A DNA stretch of 64,000 nt from Herbihabitans rhizosphaerae (GTDB lineage: Bacteria > Actinomycetota > Actinomycetes > Mycobacteriales > Pseudonocardiaceae): assembly GCF_004216555.1 (NCBI RefSeq), contig NZ_SGWQ01000006.1:62001-126000 (forward strand). Direction: 5' to 3'. Each line of letters starts with the position of its first letter. Position 1 is the stretch's first letter. Both the position numbers and the translations under genes were made by a program. The notes below the pieces were generated by a model, which saw nothing but the letters and a program-made list of their open reading frames with translations, was not told the origin of the DNA and ran no database searches. Below, in pieces: positions 35,976 through 46,638 of this stretch.

Positions 35976-37028
35976 TTACTTCTTCGACGGCACCTGAACA
36001 GTGCCGGAGATGATCTTCTGCTTGTACTCCTCCAGCTGCGCCTTGATGTCGTCCACCTTGCCGCCACTGGTCGCGTACTCGATGCCGCCCGATTTCAGGT
36101 CGTAGACCTTGTTGCCGGAGATCGGCTTGCCGGCCTTCACGCTGGTGATGAAGTCGTAGACCGCCAGGTCCACCTTCTTCACCATGGACGTCATGATCAC
36201 GTCCTTGACGTCGGCCAGCTCCGGCACGTTGTACTGGTCGGAGTCGACGCCGATGCCGAGCTTGCCCTTGGACTTGATCGACTTGAACGCGCCGCTGCCG
36301 GAGCCGCCGGCCGCCGCGTAGATCACGTCGGCGCCCGCGTCGAGCTGGCCGGTGGCGGCCGTCTCGCCCTTGGCCGGGTCGTTGAAGCCGGTCATGTCCG
36401 GCGGCTGGGTCAGGTACTTGACCTCCACCGTGGCGGTCGGCTTGGCGGCCTTCACCCCGGCGGCGTAGCCGACCTCGAACTTCTGCAGCAGCGGGGTGTT
36501 CACGCCGCCGACGTAGCCGACCTTGTTGGTCTTGCTCTTCAACGCGGCGGCGACACCGACCAGGAACGAGCCCTCGTGCTCGGCGAAGGTCAGGTTCGCG
36601 ATGTTCGGGCCGTCGTCGGTGCCAGGCGAGTAGTCGTCGATGATCGCGAACTTGACGTTCGGGTGATCCTTGGCGACCTTGCCGATCGGGGTGGCGTACG
36701 CGTAGCCGATCGCGATGATCGGGTTGAAGCCGCCGTCGGCGAGCTGACGCAGCCGGTCCTCCTTGGCGGAGTCGGTCTCGCCGGGGCTCGCCTCGAGCTC
36801 ACGGGTCTCGATGCCGGTCTCGGCCTTGGCCTTGTCCAGCCCGCGCGCGGCGGAGTCGTTGAACGACTGGTCGCCGCGACCGCCCACGTCGTAGGCCAGG
36901 CCGATCTTCAGCTTGCCGTCGCCGCCGCCGGCCGGCGCTTCGTCCGACCCGCACGCGGCGAGACCGGCGAGGCCGAGGCCCAGCGCCAGCGCTCCGGCGA
37001 CGAGTCGTATTCCTCGCACTCGGCGCAA
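35976..37028 (-). CDS. BMP family lipoprotein, nucleoside ABC transporter substrate-binding protein
   Basis: 350 residues. A lipoprotein signal with lipobox LAAC (Cys26) anchors it outside the membrane. KIGLAYDVGGRGDQSFNDSA at the mature N-terminus is the BMP (PnrA/BmpA-like) signature for purine nucleoside binding; the family's DVGG/F-D-SFN pattern and the late TSMVKKVDLAVYDF segment are present. The TTG at 37028 is chosen because AAGGGAG lies 6 nt upstream; longer in-frame starts would spoil the signal peptide. First gene of the four-gene importer operon, 95 nt before the ATPase, allowing higher expression of the binding protein. Confidence 0.9.
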   Translation of the reverse strand: MRRVRGIRLVAGALALGLGLAGLAACGSDEAPAGGGDGKLKIGLAYDVGGRGDQSFNDSAARGLDKAKAETGIETRELEASPGETDSAKEDRLRQLADGGFNPIIAIGYAYATPIGKVAKDHPNVKFAIIDDYSPGTDDGPNIANLTFAEHEGSFLVGVAAALKSKTNKVGYVGGVNTPLLQKFEVGYAAGVKAAKPTATVEVKYLTQPPDMTGFNDPAKGETAATGQLDAGADVIYAAAGGSGSGAFKSIKSKGKLGIGVDSDQYNVPELADVKDVIMTSMVKKVDLAVYDFITSVKAGKPISGNKVYDLKSGGIEYATSGGKVDDIKAQLEEYKQKIISGTVQVPSKK

Positions 37029-37144
37029 GGCGTTCTCCCTTCCCCTTGCCACGCCCGGCACCCCCGAGCGCGGTTCTTGTTCGCGAGACCGTACCCCCAC
37101 GACGTCGTCAAGCCCCGTCCACTCTCTGGTGCGTGACCGAATCG

Positions 37145-37172
37145 TTGACCGGTCCGCCCGCGCCGCTACTCT
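37145..37172 (+). promoter_or_regulatory. promoter of the NCS2 permease gene
   Basis: TTGACC (37145-37150) and TACTCT (37167-37172) are separated by 16 bases and resemble a housekeeping promoter. The predicted transcript starts near 37179 and contains AGGGAGG at about 37196 before the ATG at 37212. Confidence 0.45.
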
Positions 37173-37211
37173 CCGGTGGGCGGACGTCGCAGCACAGGGA
37201 GGCGCCGGTCG

Positions 37212-38687
37212 ATGAGCACCCGAATGACGGACCGAGTGGACCGTTTCTTCCTGGTCAGTGCCCGAAAGTCGACCTTGGCTCGGGAGGTCCGGGGCGGCCT
37301 TGCCACGTTCTTCGCGATGTCCTACATCGTGGTGCTGAACCCGTTGATCATCGGCACCGCGAAGGACCGGAACGGCGAGCTGATCGCCGGCGGCACCGAC
37401 GTGACGACAAGCGTCGTCGCGGTCGCCGGCGTCACCGCGCTCACCGCCGGAGTGCTCACGATCCTGATGGGCGTGGTCGGGCGGTACCCGTTCGCGATCG
37501 CCGTGGGCCTCGGTCTGAACTCGTTCCTCGCGGTCGGAGTAGCGAGCCAGACGACGTGGCCGGAGGCCATGGGCCTGGTCCTACTCGAGGGCCTGATCAT
37601 CATGGTGCTGGTGCTGACCCGCGTGCGGACGGCGATCATGCACGCGATCCCCGCCGACTTGAAGACCGCGATCGGCGTGGGCATCGGACTGTTCCTGGTA
37701 CTCATCGGGCTGGTCGACGCCGGGATCGTGCGCCGGATTCCGGACGCGGCCGGCACCACCGTGCCGGTCGGGTTCGGGGTGGGCGGCGAGTTGGAGGGCT
37801 GGCCGATCCTGGTGTTCGTGGTCGGGCTGGTGCTCACCGCGATCCTGGTGGTGCGGCGCGTGCCGGGCGCGATCGTGATCGGCATCCTGTCCTCCACCGT
37901 GCTGGCGATCGTCGTGGAGGCGGTGTTCCATCCGGGCCCGTCGGTGGTGGACGGCAAGCCGGTGTCGCCGACCGGGTGGCAGTTGAACGTGCCGAGGGCG
38001 CCGACGGACTGGTTCGCGCTGCCCGATCTGTCGCTGGTCGGCCAGGTGGATCCGTTCGGCGCGTTCGGCCGGATCGGCGTGATCGCCGCGCTGATGATCG
38101 TCTTCGCGCTGCTGCTGTCGGACTTCTTCGACACGATGGGCACGGTCGTCGGGCTGACCGCGCAAGCTGATCTGCTCGACTCGAAGGGGCAGGTGCCCGG
38201 CATCGGACGAGTGCTGTTCGTGGACTCGCTGGCGGCCACCCTCGGCGGCGCGGCGTCCAGCTCGTCGAACACGACGTACGTCGAATCGTCGGCGGGGATC
38301 GGCGAGGGCGCGCGCACCGGCATCGCGAGCGTGATCACCGGATCGCTGTTCCTGGCCGCGATGTTCTTCGCGCCGCTGGTGACCGTGGTGCCGTTCGAGG
38401 CGGCGACCCCGGCGCTGGTCGTGGTGGGCCTGGCGATGGTGTCGCAGATCAGGCACATCGACTTCACCGACAACGGGATCCTGCTGCCGGCGCTGCTGAC
38501 CGCCGTGCTGATGCCGTTCACGTACTCGATCTCGGTCGGCATCGGCGCGGGCCTGATCAGTTACGTGATCCTGCGGGTGTTCCAGGGCCGGGCGCGGGAG
38601 ATCCACGCGCTGCTGTGGATCACCGCCGGCCTGTTCGCGATCTACTTCGCGACGCATCCGCTGAAGTCGCTGTTCGGTATCGAGTGA
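37212..38687 (+). CDS. NCS2 family purine permease (AzgA-like)
   Basis: 491 residues with 12-14 hydrophobic segments. Imports purine bases such as hypoxanthine, guanine or adenine with protons. The AzgA-type features are GGLATFFAMSYIVVLNPLII in helix 1, GLGLNSFLAVGV, FFDTMGTVVGLTAQADLLD and SSSNTTYVESSAGIGEGART; the last is the conserved motif of helix 10 in this branch. Preceded by AGGGAGG at a suitable distance. Divergent from the BMP transporter, so both nucleoside and base uptake are encoded here. Specificity for xanthine or uracil is less likely given the AzgA-type motifs. Confidence 0.9.
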   Translation: MSTRMTDRVDRFFLVSARKSTLAREVRGGLATFFAMSYIVVLNPLIIGTAKDRNGELIAGGTDVTTSVVAVAGVTALTAGVLTILMGVVGRYPFAIAVGLGLNSFLAVGVASQTTWPEAMGLVLLEGLIIMVLVLTRVRTAIMHAIPADLKTAIGVGIGLFLVLIGLVDAGIVRRIPDAAGTTVPVGFGVGGELEGWPILVFVVGLVLTAILVVRRVPGAIVIGILSSTVLAIVVEAVFHPGPSVVDGKPVSPTGWQLNVPRAPTDWFALPDLSLVGQVDPFGAFGRIGVIAALMIVFALLLSDFFDTMGTVVGLTAQADLLDSKGQVPGIGRVLFVDSLAATLGGAASSSSNTTYVESSAGIGEGARTGIASVITGSLFLAAMFFAPLVTVVPFEAATPALVVVGLAMVSQIRHIDFTDNGILLPALLTAVLMPFTYSISVGIGAGLISYVILRVFQGRAREIHALLWITAGLFAIYFATHPLKSLFGIE

Positions 38688-38716
38688 CCGGTCCAGAGCC
38701 AAGGAAACGAGCGGGC

Positions 38717-39301
38717 ATGCGAGCCAGAAGGATGACGCGGGAGCAGCGCAGGAGCCAGTTGCTCGCGACGGCCGCCGAGATCATCCGCGCGGAGGGGACC
38801 GACGCGCTGACGCTCCTTCGGCTCGCCGAGCGTGCCGGCGTCTCCCGTCCGGTCGTCTACGACCACTTCGAGACGCGCGAGGGGCTGCTCATGGCTCTTT
38901 ACCGCGACTACGACGACCAGATCGGCCGGGCGATCCGGCAGGCGCCGCGCGATCAGCCGGAGACGCTGGAGAACGTGGTGACGATCCTGAGCAGCGCGTA
39001 CGTCGACGGTGTACTCGCGGCGGGCCCGGAGTGCGAGCAGGTCTACGCCGCGCTGTCCGGCAGTCCGCAGACGCGGGGTTTCCGGCAGCGGTCGTCGGAT
39101 TTCTACGTCGAGGAGTTCCGCGCCGCGATCGAACCGTTCGTGCCGCTGTCCCCCAAGTCCGACCTCGCGCTGCTCACCGGAATGTTCAACGTGGTCGAAG
39201 GTCTCTCCCGCGCCGCGGCCACGGGCCGGATCTCACGCGCCGAGGCGATCTCCGTGTCGACGGACATCGTGCTCGGCGCCCTGCGGGGCCGCGCCTCCTA
39301 G
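38717..39301 (+). CDS. TetR family transcriptional regulator
   Basis: 194 residues from the ATG at 38717; a GTG at 38684 overlapping the permease stop is the alternative. The helix-turn-helix (about 8-55) reads RRSQLLATAAEIIRAEGTDA then ERAGVSRPVVYDHFETREGL, standard for TetR. The C-terminal ligand domain is not assignable. A large inverted repeat lies directly after its stop, before the imine-reductase-like gene, suggesting it controls that gene and perhaps is co-transcribed with the permease. Confidence 0.88.
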   Translation: MRARRMTREQRRSQLLATAAEIIRAEGTDALTLLRLAERAGVSRPVVYDHFETREGLLMALYRDYDDQIGRAIRQAPRDQPETLENVVTILSSAYVDGVLAAGPECEQVYAALSGSPQTRGFRQRSSDFYVEEFRAAIEPFVPLSPKSDLALLTGMFNVVEGLSRAAATGRISRAEAISVSTDIVLGALRGRAS

Positions 39302-39302
39302 C

Positions 39303-39341
39303 CGCTACCTACAAAGTGTAAGCTACATTTTGTAGATAGCG
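39303..39341. promoter_or_regulatory. large TetR-type operator
   Basis: TACAAAGTGTA and TACATTTTGTA form 11-bp arms with one mismatch and a 3-nt spacer (39310-39334). Outer arms CGCTA and TAGCG (39303-39307, 39337-39341) extend the symmetry. It ends 15 nt before the GTG at 39356, overlapping the likely promoter. Confidence 0.6.
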
Positions 39342-39355
39342 ATTGGGGAGGAAAC

Positions 39356-40210
39356 GTGCGAGCGACGAACAAACAAGCAGCGGAACCGGTCCTGGTCATC
39401 GGGAACAATCCGAGGTCATCGGCCCTGGCCACGGCGCTGACCCGAGCGGGACACACGGTCACCGTCTGGGCTCCCGCCGACCCACCGGACGCACCGGCGG
39501 CCGCACTGGCCACGGCGCGCGTGGTCGTGCTGTGCGTCGGCGACTACGACGAACTGTGGCGCGTCCTCGATCAGGTCGAACAGCCCATGACCGGACACGA
39601 GATCGTCAATCTCACCTCCGGGACGAGCGCGCAGGCCCGGCAGGCCGCCGCGCGTGTGTCGGCCCTCGGCGGCCAGTACCTGGACGGCGCGCTGATGGCC
39701 CACCCCGAGCACGTGGGCGACGAGCACACGGTGTTGGTCTACAGCGGCGCGGAGCGGGTGTTCCAGAACAACGAATCCCTGTTCGGACACTGGGGCAGCG
39801 CGACGTACCTTGGCCCCGATGCCGGCACGGCGTCGCTCTACGACGTCGCGATGCTGAACTTCGCCTGGGCGACGCTCATCGGCTACCTGCACACGGCGAC
39901 GCTGCTCGGGGCCGCCGGCGTCCAGGCGAGGACCTTCACTCCGTTGCTCACCCGGTGGCTCAAGGCGACCGTGGTGGACGTCATCGAGGACTACGCCGCG
40001 CAGATCGACGACCGGAAGTACCCAGGCGAGGAGGAATGGCTCGAACTCGACGCGCCGTTGATGGATCACCTCGTGCGGGCCAGCGAGGAGCACGGCCTGG
40101 ACGCGGCCCTGCCGGAGCTGATCGCGTCCCTGACCGCCAAGGGCATCGACGCCGGCCGCGGCAGGGAGAGTTTCGCGAGCCTGGTCGAGGTCATCAGGAC
40201 ACGTCGCTAG
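39356..40210 (+). CDS. imine reductase-like NAD(P)-binding oxidoreductase
   Basis: 284 residues. The N-terminal Rossmann domain starts VLVIGNNPRSSALATALTRA, a weakened form of the usual GxGxMG loop. It is followed by VNLTSGTSAQARQAA and YLDGALMAHPEHVG, typical of the imine reductase branch of the beta-hydroxyacid dehydrogenase superfamily. The helical C-terminal half (about 160-284) should form the domain-swapped dimer. The GTG at 39356 has GGGGAGG upstream. A TetR operator precedes it. Likely reduces an imine or carbonyl with NADPH, but the atypical cofactor loop leaves activity uncertain. Confidence 0.75.
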   Translation: MRATNKQAAEPVLVIGNNPRSSALATALTRAGHTVTVWAPADPPDAPAAALATARVVVLCVGDYDELWRVLDQVEQPMTGHEIVNLTSGTSAQARQAAARVSALGGQYLDGALMAHPEHVGDEHTVLVYSGAERVFQNNESLFGHWGSATYLGPDAGTASLYDVAMLNFAWATLIGYLHTATLLGAAGVQARTFTPLLTRWLKATVVDVIEDYAAQIDDRKYPGEEEWLELDAPLMDHLVRASEEHGLDAALPELIASLTAKGIDAGRGRESFASLVEVIRTRR

Positions 40211-40560
40211 TCGCCCTTCGGGCCGGGGATGCCGATGCGCTCGTGCGCCTTCGCCACCGCCGCGAGGCCTTCGACGCAGATGCGCTCGGCCAGCTCGAAG
40301 TCCTCTTCGGTCTTCGCCTTGGTGAGCACCGATCCGGCGGTGACCCACCGCTCACGCGCGTCCCGCAGCAGTTCGGCGGCGCGCACGTCGTCGGTCGCAG
40401 CCGGCGTCTCCACGTAGTGCCCGAGTTTCGCGTGACTCGACCGGGCCGCGATCGCCTCGTCGTTGCTGCGCAGCGCCAGCCGCTTGCGCCGGCCGAGCAG
40501 CGGCACCAGCGCGCCGGCCGCGACGATCACCGCCGCCAGTGCGATCAACCAGGGGCTCAC
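40207..40560 (-). CDS. small single-pass membrane protein of three-gene operon (gene 3)
   Basis: 117 residues, unrecognised. One N-terminal membrane helix (SPWLIALAAVIVAAGALVPL) is followed by RRKR and a cytosolic helical part (AAELLRDARERWVTAGSVLT; FELAERICVEGLAAVAKAHE). Its start overlaps the stop of the preceding gene by 4 nt. Its stop overlaps the end of the convergent imine-reductase-like gene by 4 nt. The cytosolic helices resemble the C-terminal tails of the other two operon proteins, so the three may assemble through them (inference). Confidence 0.7.
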   Translation of the reverse strand: MSPWLIALAAVIVAAGALVPLLGRRKRLALRSNDEAIAARSSHAKLGHYVETPAATDDVRAAELLRDARERWVTAGSVLTKAKTEEDFELAERICVEGLAAVAKAHERIGIPGPKGD

Positions 40561-41582
40561 CGGCGCACCATCTCCTCGAGTGAGGACAGCTCTCTGTCCA
40601 CTTCGGACACCGGCCCGCGGTCGGAGAACTCCTTGAGCACCAACACATATCGCCGCGCCAGCTCAGCCTGGTGCTCCGCCTCCGCGGCGTCGTGCGGCCG
40701 CCGAGGGTGCAGCACGTCGTCAGACAGGCTGCTGATCCGCGCGTCGATCTCGATCCGTCTGGTGTCCATTCCGGACTGGCGGTCGGCGCGCCGGCGCCAC
40801 AGCAGCGCACCGACGTGCAGCAGCGCGAACAACGCCACCGAGGCGAGCATGATGCCACCGAGCGAGGTCACGATCTGCCGCGTCTGCACCGGATCCGGTG
40901 CCGGCGCCGGTGGCTGGATCACCGCACGGCGAGGAATCGAGACGTTCTTCTCGGCGATCTTCGCGTCGAACGCGAGCACGAACTCCTCGATCTCCGGCGT
41001 CTTGTTCGTCTCGGTGGCCCGGTACTGCCACGCCTGCTCGGGCGCCACGAGGAAGGAGAACCCGAAGTCGGAGTTCTTCAACCCGTTGTGCGCGTTGCCG
41101 AACTGCTTGCCGACACAGTACGACGAGTCGTAGCCGTCCTTGTTCTCCATGGCGAAGGTGATCACCAGGTTGGTGGCCGCGATCTCGGCGATCTCCTCGC
41201 ACATGTCCTGGCCTTCGAGGCCCATCCTGGCCGGCGGCAGCGGAGTGCTGTCCAACATGGCCACCACGATCGGGCGGTCGCCGATCACCTGGCGTACCCG
41301 CTCGACGTCGACCACCGGCGGCGCGCCAGGCGCCACGTACACCGAACCGGTCCGCAGTCCCTCGGCAGCGGCCAAAGCCTTGGGGGACAACGGTTTCGGC
41401 CCCTGCACCGGGTTGCCGAAGAACACGTACCCGAGTGCCACACCGACCACGACCCCGAGCACCAGCCACCTCGGCAGCCCGAGCCACTTCGGCCGGCGCA
41501 GGTACGCCCAGACCTTCACCCGGTGCTTCCACAGCGGCGGCACGATGAACATCGCGGCGATGACCAGCCACACCGCCGTCAT
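40557..41582 (-). CDS. membrane protein with extracytoplasmic domain, three-gene operon (gene 2)
   Basis: 341 residues, unrecognised. Membrane helices near the N-terminus (VWLVIAAMFIVPPLW and WLVLGVVVGVALGYVFFG) and one at about 240-262 (IVTSLGGIMLASVALFALLH) flank an outside domain. That domain contains VYVAPGAPPVVDVERVRQVI then a DRPIVVAMLDSTPLP segment, which aligns in pattern with the outside domain of the gene 1 protein. Two cysteines (DMCEE, SYCVGK) lie in it. The C-terminal tail is cytosolic, charged and helical. The stop and start overlap their neighbours by 4 nt. Confidence 0.7.
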   Translation of the reverse strand: MTAVWLVIAAMFIVPPLWKHRVKVWAYLRRPKWLGLPRWLVLGVVVGVALGYVFFGNPVQGPKPLSPKALAAAEGLRTGSVYVAPGAPPVVDVERVRQVIGDRPIVVAMLDSTPLPPARMGLEGQDMCEEIAEIAATNLVITFAMENKDGYDSSYCVGKQFGNAHNGLKNSDFGFSFLVAPEQAWQYRATETNKTPEIEEFVLAFDAKIAEKNVSIPRRAVIQPPAPAPDPVQTRQIVTSLGGIMLASVALFALLHVGALLWRRRADRQSGMDTRRIEIDARISSLSDDVLHPRRPHDAAEAEHQAELARRYVLVLKEFSDRGPVSEVDRELSSLEEMVRR

Positions 41583-42886
41583 CGGGAATCACCGGCCATC
41601 TCGATCCCCTCGTCGGCGATCTTGGCCACCTGCGCCATCGCGACCGGCGTGTGCGCCTGATCGAACAGCGACCGCGCGGTGTCGTGCCGCTCGGCGACGG
41701 CGGAATCGACCGGATCGCCGCGCTCTTCCGCCGCCAGCACGAGCGCTCCCAGCGCACTGATCTTCGCCGCCGCCTGAGCGCTCGCGATCCGCAACTCGGT
41801 CGAGTCGACCTTGTCCCGCCGCCCGCGCAGCCGCCACAGGAACACCCCGGTGCCACCGAGCACACCGGCGGACCCGAGCAGCGCCCACGGTGCGGCCGCG
41901 CTGATCGTCCTGCGCACGTCGTAGGGCTCGGGCCTGGGTTGGGCCGGCGGCTGCGGGCGCCCGAACGGCTTCTTGTTCCGCAGCGTGTGCAGCCGCTCCA
42001 ACACGGTGCCGATCCGGTCGGACATGGTGCTGCCCTTGGTGAAACTGCCGATCTCGAACCGCCCGTACGCGTAGTCCCGCGACGAGGTGATCTCCGCCTG
42101 ATCCGGGCCGACCGCGTCGAGCCACCGGCCCTGCGTGACCATGATCACCTCACCGGGGAAGCGACCGGCAAGGGCGGGCGCGTAGTCGATCAGCGGCTGC
42201 CCCCGGGTGAGCCGCGGCAGCGCGGCGACCCGCAGCGTGATTCCCGCCCGCCCGGCCTGGTCGGCGAGATCCGCCAGCACCGGGTCCTCCCGGCCGGGCG
42301 CGTTGTAGATCTTCGTGCGCTCCAGATTGCGGGCCATCGCGTCCACCTGCGACGGCGTGGGCGGCACGACCTTGTCGTTGGTGTACTCGAACCGCCACGA
42401 CTGGTCGCGCGGCACGCCCTTGGCCAGGCGGGCCAGCGTCAGCACCGACTGCGTCACGTCCAGGTACGCGGTGGTCTGGCGCAAACTGGGGATGTCGGAC
42501 GGGCCATATCCCGGGCCATCGGTCACGTCGACGCCCAGCCCTTCGACCTTGATCAGCCGCAGGTTCGTGCGCTTGGCCCACTCCTCGATCGGGTTGTACA
42601 CCTGGTTCTGGTAGTCGTCCTTGCCCGGATAGTTGTCGCCCTTGTAGGGCGCCACCAGAATCCGGGTATTCGGCGCCATCTCGGCGCGCACCCGCTGCTC
42701 GTCGATCCACGCCACCGCGCCGGGCGCACGATGGATCGGCGTCGTCTCCAACGCCGTGAGCGCGGCCGGCACGTCGAGCTTCGGCGGCTGCGCGGGCGTG
42801 GGTTCGGCCTGAGCCGGCAGTGGCGCGACGACCAGCGCGAAGGCCAGCGCGGCCAGTGCTGCGAACACGCGTCGGATCCCCGTCAC
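41579..42886 (-). CDS. exported membrane-anchored protein, three-gene operon (gene 1)
   Basis: 435 residues, unrecognised. A signal peptide (about 1-27, ending LPAQAEP) leads to a large outside region (about 30-325). It contains a TPM-like motif order, IHRAPGAVAWIDEQRVRAEM then NTRILVAPYKGDNYPG, and a second segment RLTRGQPLIDYAPALAGRFP. A membrane helix (AAPWALLGSAGVLGGTGVFL) and a cytosolic helical tail follow. The part at about 50-90 aligns with gene 2, suggesting an ancient duplication. It is the first gene of a tightly overlapping operon, transcribed away from sdhC. The start is a GTG. Function unknown; envelope role inferred. Confidence 0.7.
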   Translation of the reverse strand: MTGIRRVFAALAALAFALVVAPLPAQAEPTPAQPPKLDVPAALTALETTPIHRAPGAVAWIDEQRVRAEMAPNTRILVAPYKGDNYPGKDDYQNQVYNPIEEWAKRTNLRLIKVEGLGVDVTDGPGYGPSDIPSLRQTTAYLDVTQSVLTLARLAKGVPRDQSWRFEYTNDKVVPPTPSQVDAMARNLERTKIYNAPGREDPVLADLADQAGRAGITLRVAALPRLTRGQPLIDYAPALAGRFPGEVIMVTQGRWLDAVGPDQAEITSSRDYAYGRFEIGSFTKGSTMSDRIGTVLERLHTLRNKKPFGRPQPPAQPRPEPYDVRRTISAAAPWALLGSAGVLGGTGVFLWRLRGRRDKVDSTELRIASAQAAAKISALGALVLAAEERGDPVDSAVAERHDTARSLFDQAHTPVAMAQVAKIADEGIEMAGDSR

Positions 42887-42943
42887 GGCGCGAATCCTGC
42901 CACGACGGCTCCTGTCTGCTGTGTCACACAGGGGATCAGTGAG

Positions 42944-42974
42944 TTGGGTCGGCCGGACGAGCCCGGTCTAGCAT
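42944..42974 (+). promoter_or_regulatory. possible sdh promoter
   Basis: TTGGGT (42944-42949) and TAGCAT (42969-42974) are 19 bases apart. They would give a leader of about 70 nt before sdhC. The spacing is longer than ideal, so this is tentative. Confidence 0.3.
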
Positions 42975-43051
42975 CCGGGAGTCAACGTCGGCGGTATGTC
43001 CACTTGCGACACGCAGGCCGATCCCTCAGTGACGTTGGAGGCCGTCAACCG

Positions 43052-43489
43052 ATGTCCGAATCGGCCGGCTCAGGCGCGAAGACGGAGAGCGCGCCAGCTC
43101 GCACCCGCAGGAGCGGGACCGTCTATCGCGGCGACCCGGGTATGTGGTCGTGGGTGGCACACCGGATCACCGGCGTGCTCACGTTCTTCTTCCTGTTCGC
43201 GCACGTGCTGGACACCGCACTCGTGCGGGTCTCGCCCAACGCGTACAACGAGGTCATCGAGACCTACAAGACCCCGCTGGTCAACCTAATGGAGATCGGC
43301 CTGGTCGGCGCGGTGCTCTACCACGCGCTCAACGGAATCCGCGTGATGCTGGTGGACTTCTGGGCCAAGGGTCCGCGCTACCAGCGGCAGATGCTCTGGG
43401 GCATTCTCGGCGTCTGGGTCGTGGTGATGGTGCCCGGTGCGTACTTCATGATCGAGCGCACCGCGCGCGAGATGTTCGGGGGTCACTGA
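43052..43489 (+). CDS. sdhC: succinate dehydrogenase cytochrome b556 subunit
   Basis: 145 residues with three membrane helices. The first, MWSWVAHRITGVLTFFFLFA followed by HVLDTALV, carries the conserved SxxHR and heme-ligand-type His. It anchors the complex and binds quinone and heme with SdhD. The ATG at 43052 has TTGGAGG 10 nt upstream. First gene of sdhCDAB, the usual actinobacterial order. The N-terminal 25 residues are an extra hydrophilic extension. Confidence 0.93.
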   Translation: MSESAGSGAKTESAPARTRRSGTVYRGDPGMWSWVAHRITGVLTFFFLFAHVLDTALVRVSPNAYNEVIETYKTPLVNLMEIGLVGAVLYHALNGIRVMLVDFWAKGPRYQRQMLWGILGVWVVVMVPGAYFMIERTAREMFGGH

Positions 43490-43492
43490 GCC

Positions 43493-43909
43493 ATGGCCGA
43501 ACTCGCACTCGACAAGCCGCGCGCCCCACGCCGTCCGGCCGCGCGCCGCAGCAACTTCGAGCTGTACAGCTGGCTGTTCATGCGGCTGTCCGGCATGGCG
43601 CTGGTGGTGCTCGTACTCGGGCACCTGTTCATCATGAACATCCTCGACGGCGGCGTGCACCGCATCAACTGGGGCTTCGTCGCCGGCCGCTGGGCGTCGC
43701 CGTTCTGGCAGTTCTGGGACCTGTCGATGCTGTGGCTGGCACAACTGCACGGCGGCAACGGCCTGCGCACGGTCATCGACGACTACGCGCGCAAGGACTC
43801 CACCCGGTTCTGGCTGAAGATGCTGCTCTACGTGTCGATGGTGCTGATCCTGGCGCTCGGCACGTTCGTGATCTTCACCTTCGACCCGCAGATGGACATG
43901 CGGGACTGA
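43493..43909 (+). CDS. sdhD: succinate dehydrogenase hydrophobic membrane anchor subunit
   Basis: 138 residues, three membrane helices. [20 protein letters not shown] and [20 protein letters not shown] carry the anchor motif and the heme-region His. It begins 3 nt after sdhC. Pairs with SdhC in the membrane to transfer electrons from SdhB to menaquinone. Confidence 0.92.
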   Translation: MAELALDKPRAPRRPAARRSNFELYSWLFMRLSGMALVVLVLGHLFIMNILDGGVHRINWGFVAGRWASPFWQFWDLSMLWLAQLHGGNGLRTVIDDYARKDSTRFWLKMLLYVSMVLILALGTFVIFTFDPQMDMRD

Positions 43910-43940
43910 CCCCACCACGCGTCAGAAGAGAGAAGCGGCA

Positions 43941-45694
<1,754 letters not shown>

Positions 45695-45695
<1 letters not shown>

Positions 45696-46492
45696 TGTCC
45701 ACTTCCACCACGAGCGACAAGCCCACCAGCGTCTGGGGCTCCCACGAGTCCCAGCCTCCGGTCCCGGACGGCGCGGTGTCGGTGACCGTGAAGCTCCTCC
45801 GGTTCAACCCGGAGGTCGACTCCGAGCCGCACTGGCAGTCCTTCGAGGTGCCGGCGCTGCCCACGGATCGCGTGCTGAACCTGCTGCACTACGTGAAGTG
45901 GTACCTGGACGGCACGCTGACCTTCCGCCGCTCCTGCGCGCACGGCATCTGCGGCTCCGACGCCATGCAGATCAACGGCATCAACCGGCTGGCCTGCAAG
46001 GTCCTGATCAAGGATCTGCTGGCGAAGAAGGGCAAGCCGACCACGATCACGCTGGCGCCGATCAAGGGCCTGCCGGTGAACAAGGACCTGCTGGTCGACA
46101 TGGAGCCGTTCTTCGAGGCGTTCCGGGCGGTCAAGCCGTACCTGATCACCTACGGCAACGAGCCGACGCGCGAGCGGATCCAGTCCGCGGCCGACCGCGA
46201 GCGGTTCGACGACACCACCAAGTGCATCCTGTGCGCCTGCTGCACCTCCTCGTGCCCGGTCTACTGGAACGACGGCTCGTACTTCGGCCCGGCCGCGATC
46301 GTCAACGCGCACCGGTTCATCTTCGACTCGCGCGACGAGGGCGCCGAGGAGCGGCTGGACATCCTCAACGACGCCGAGGGCGTGTGGCGCTGCCGCACGA
46401 CGTTCAACTGCACCGACGCCTGCCCGCGCGGCATCGAGGTCACCAAGGCCATCCAAGAGGTCAAGCGCGCGCTGCTGTTCAAGCGCGTCTGA
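45695..46492 (+). CDS. sdhB: succinate dehydrogenase iron-sulfur subunit
   Basis: 265 residues. The N-terminal ferredoxin domain holds the [2Fe-2S] ligands in CAHGICGSDAM and the following Cys (LACKVLIKD). The C-terminal domain has CILCACCTSSCPVYW for the [4Fe-4S] and CRTTFNCTDACPRGIEV for the [3Fe-4S] and [4Fe-4S] clusters. Electrons pass from SdhA to the membrane anchors. Last gene of the operon; start ATG overlaps sdhA. Confidence 0.97.
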
Positions 46493-46496
46493 CCCG

Positions 46497-46576
46497 AGTT
46501 ATCCACAAGCTCCGGGTTATCCACAGATTCGGAGCGCGCCCCGCCATGCCCGCGTGATCGGGCCGACGATGGACGC
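46497..46576 (+). repeat. leader block with two TTATCCACA boxes, copy A
   Basis: TTATCCACA occurs at 46499-46507 and 46517-46525, each identical to a DnaA box. The stretch TTATCCACAGATTCG followed by a GCGC-CCCG segment recurs at 47356 (copy B). It ends at an ATG (46577) that opens only a short frame and may mark a lost gene. Confidence 0.55.
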
Positions 46577-46638
46577 ATGACAACAGCACTCGCACCACCC
46601 AGCGAAACATCACCATGCGACGCTCCACCCGATCGAGC

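Noticed and set aside
46499-46525. Two DnaA boxes as a replication origin
   Set aside because: Only two or three boxes, no AT-rich unwinding region and no dnaA, dnaN or rpmH nearby.
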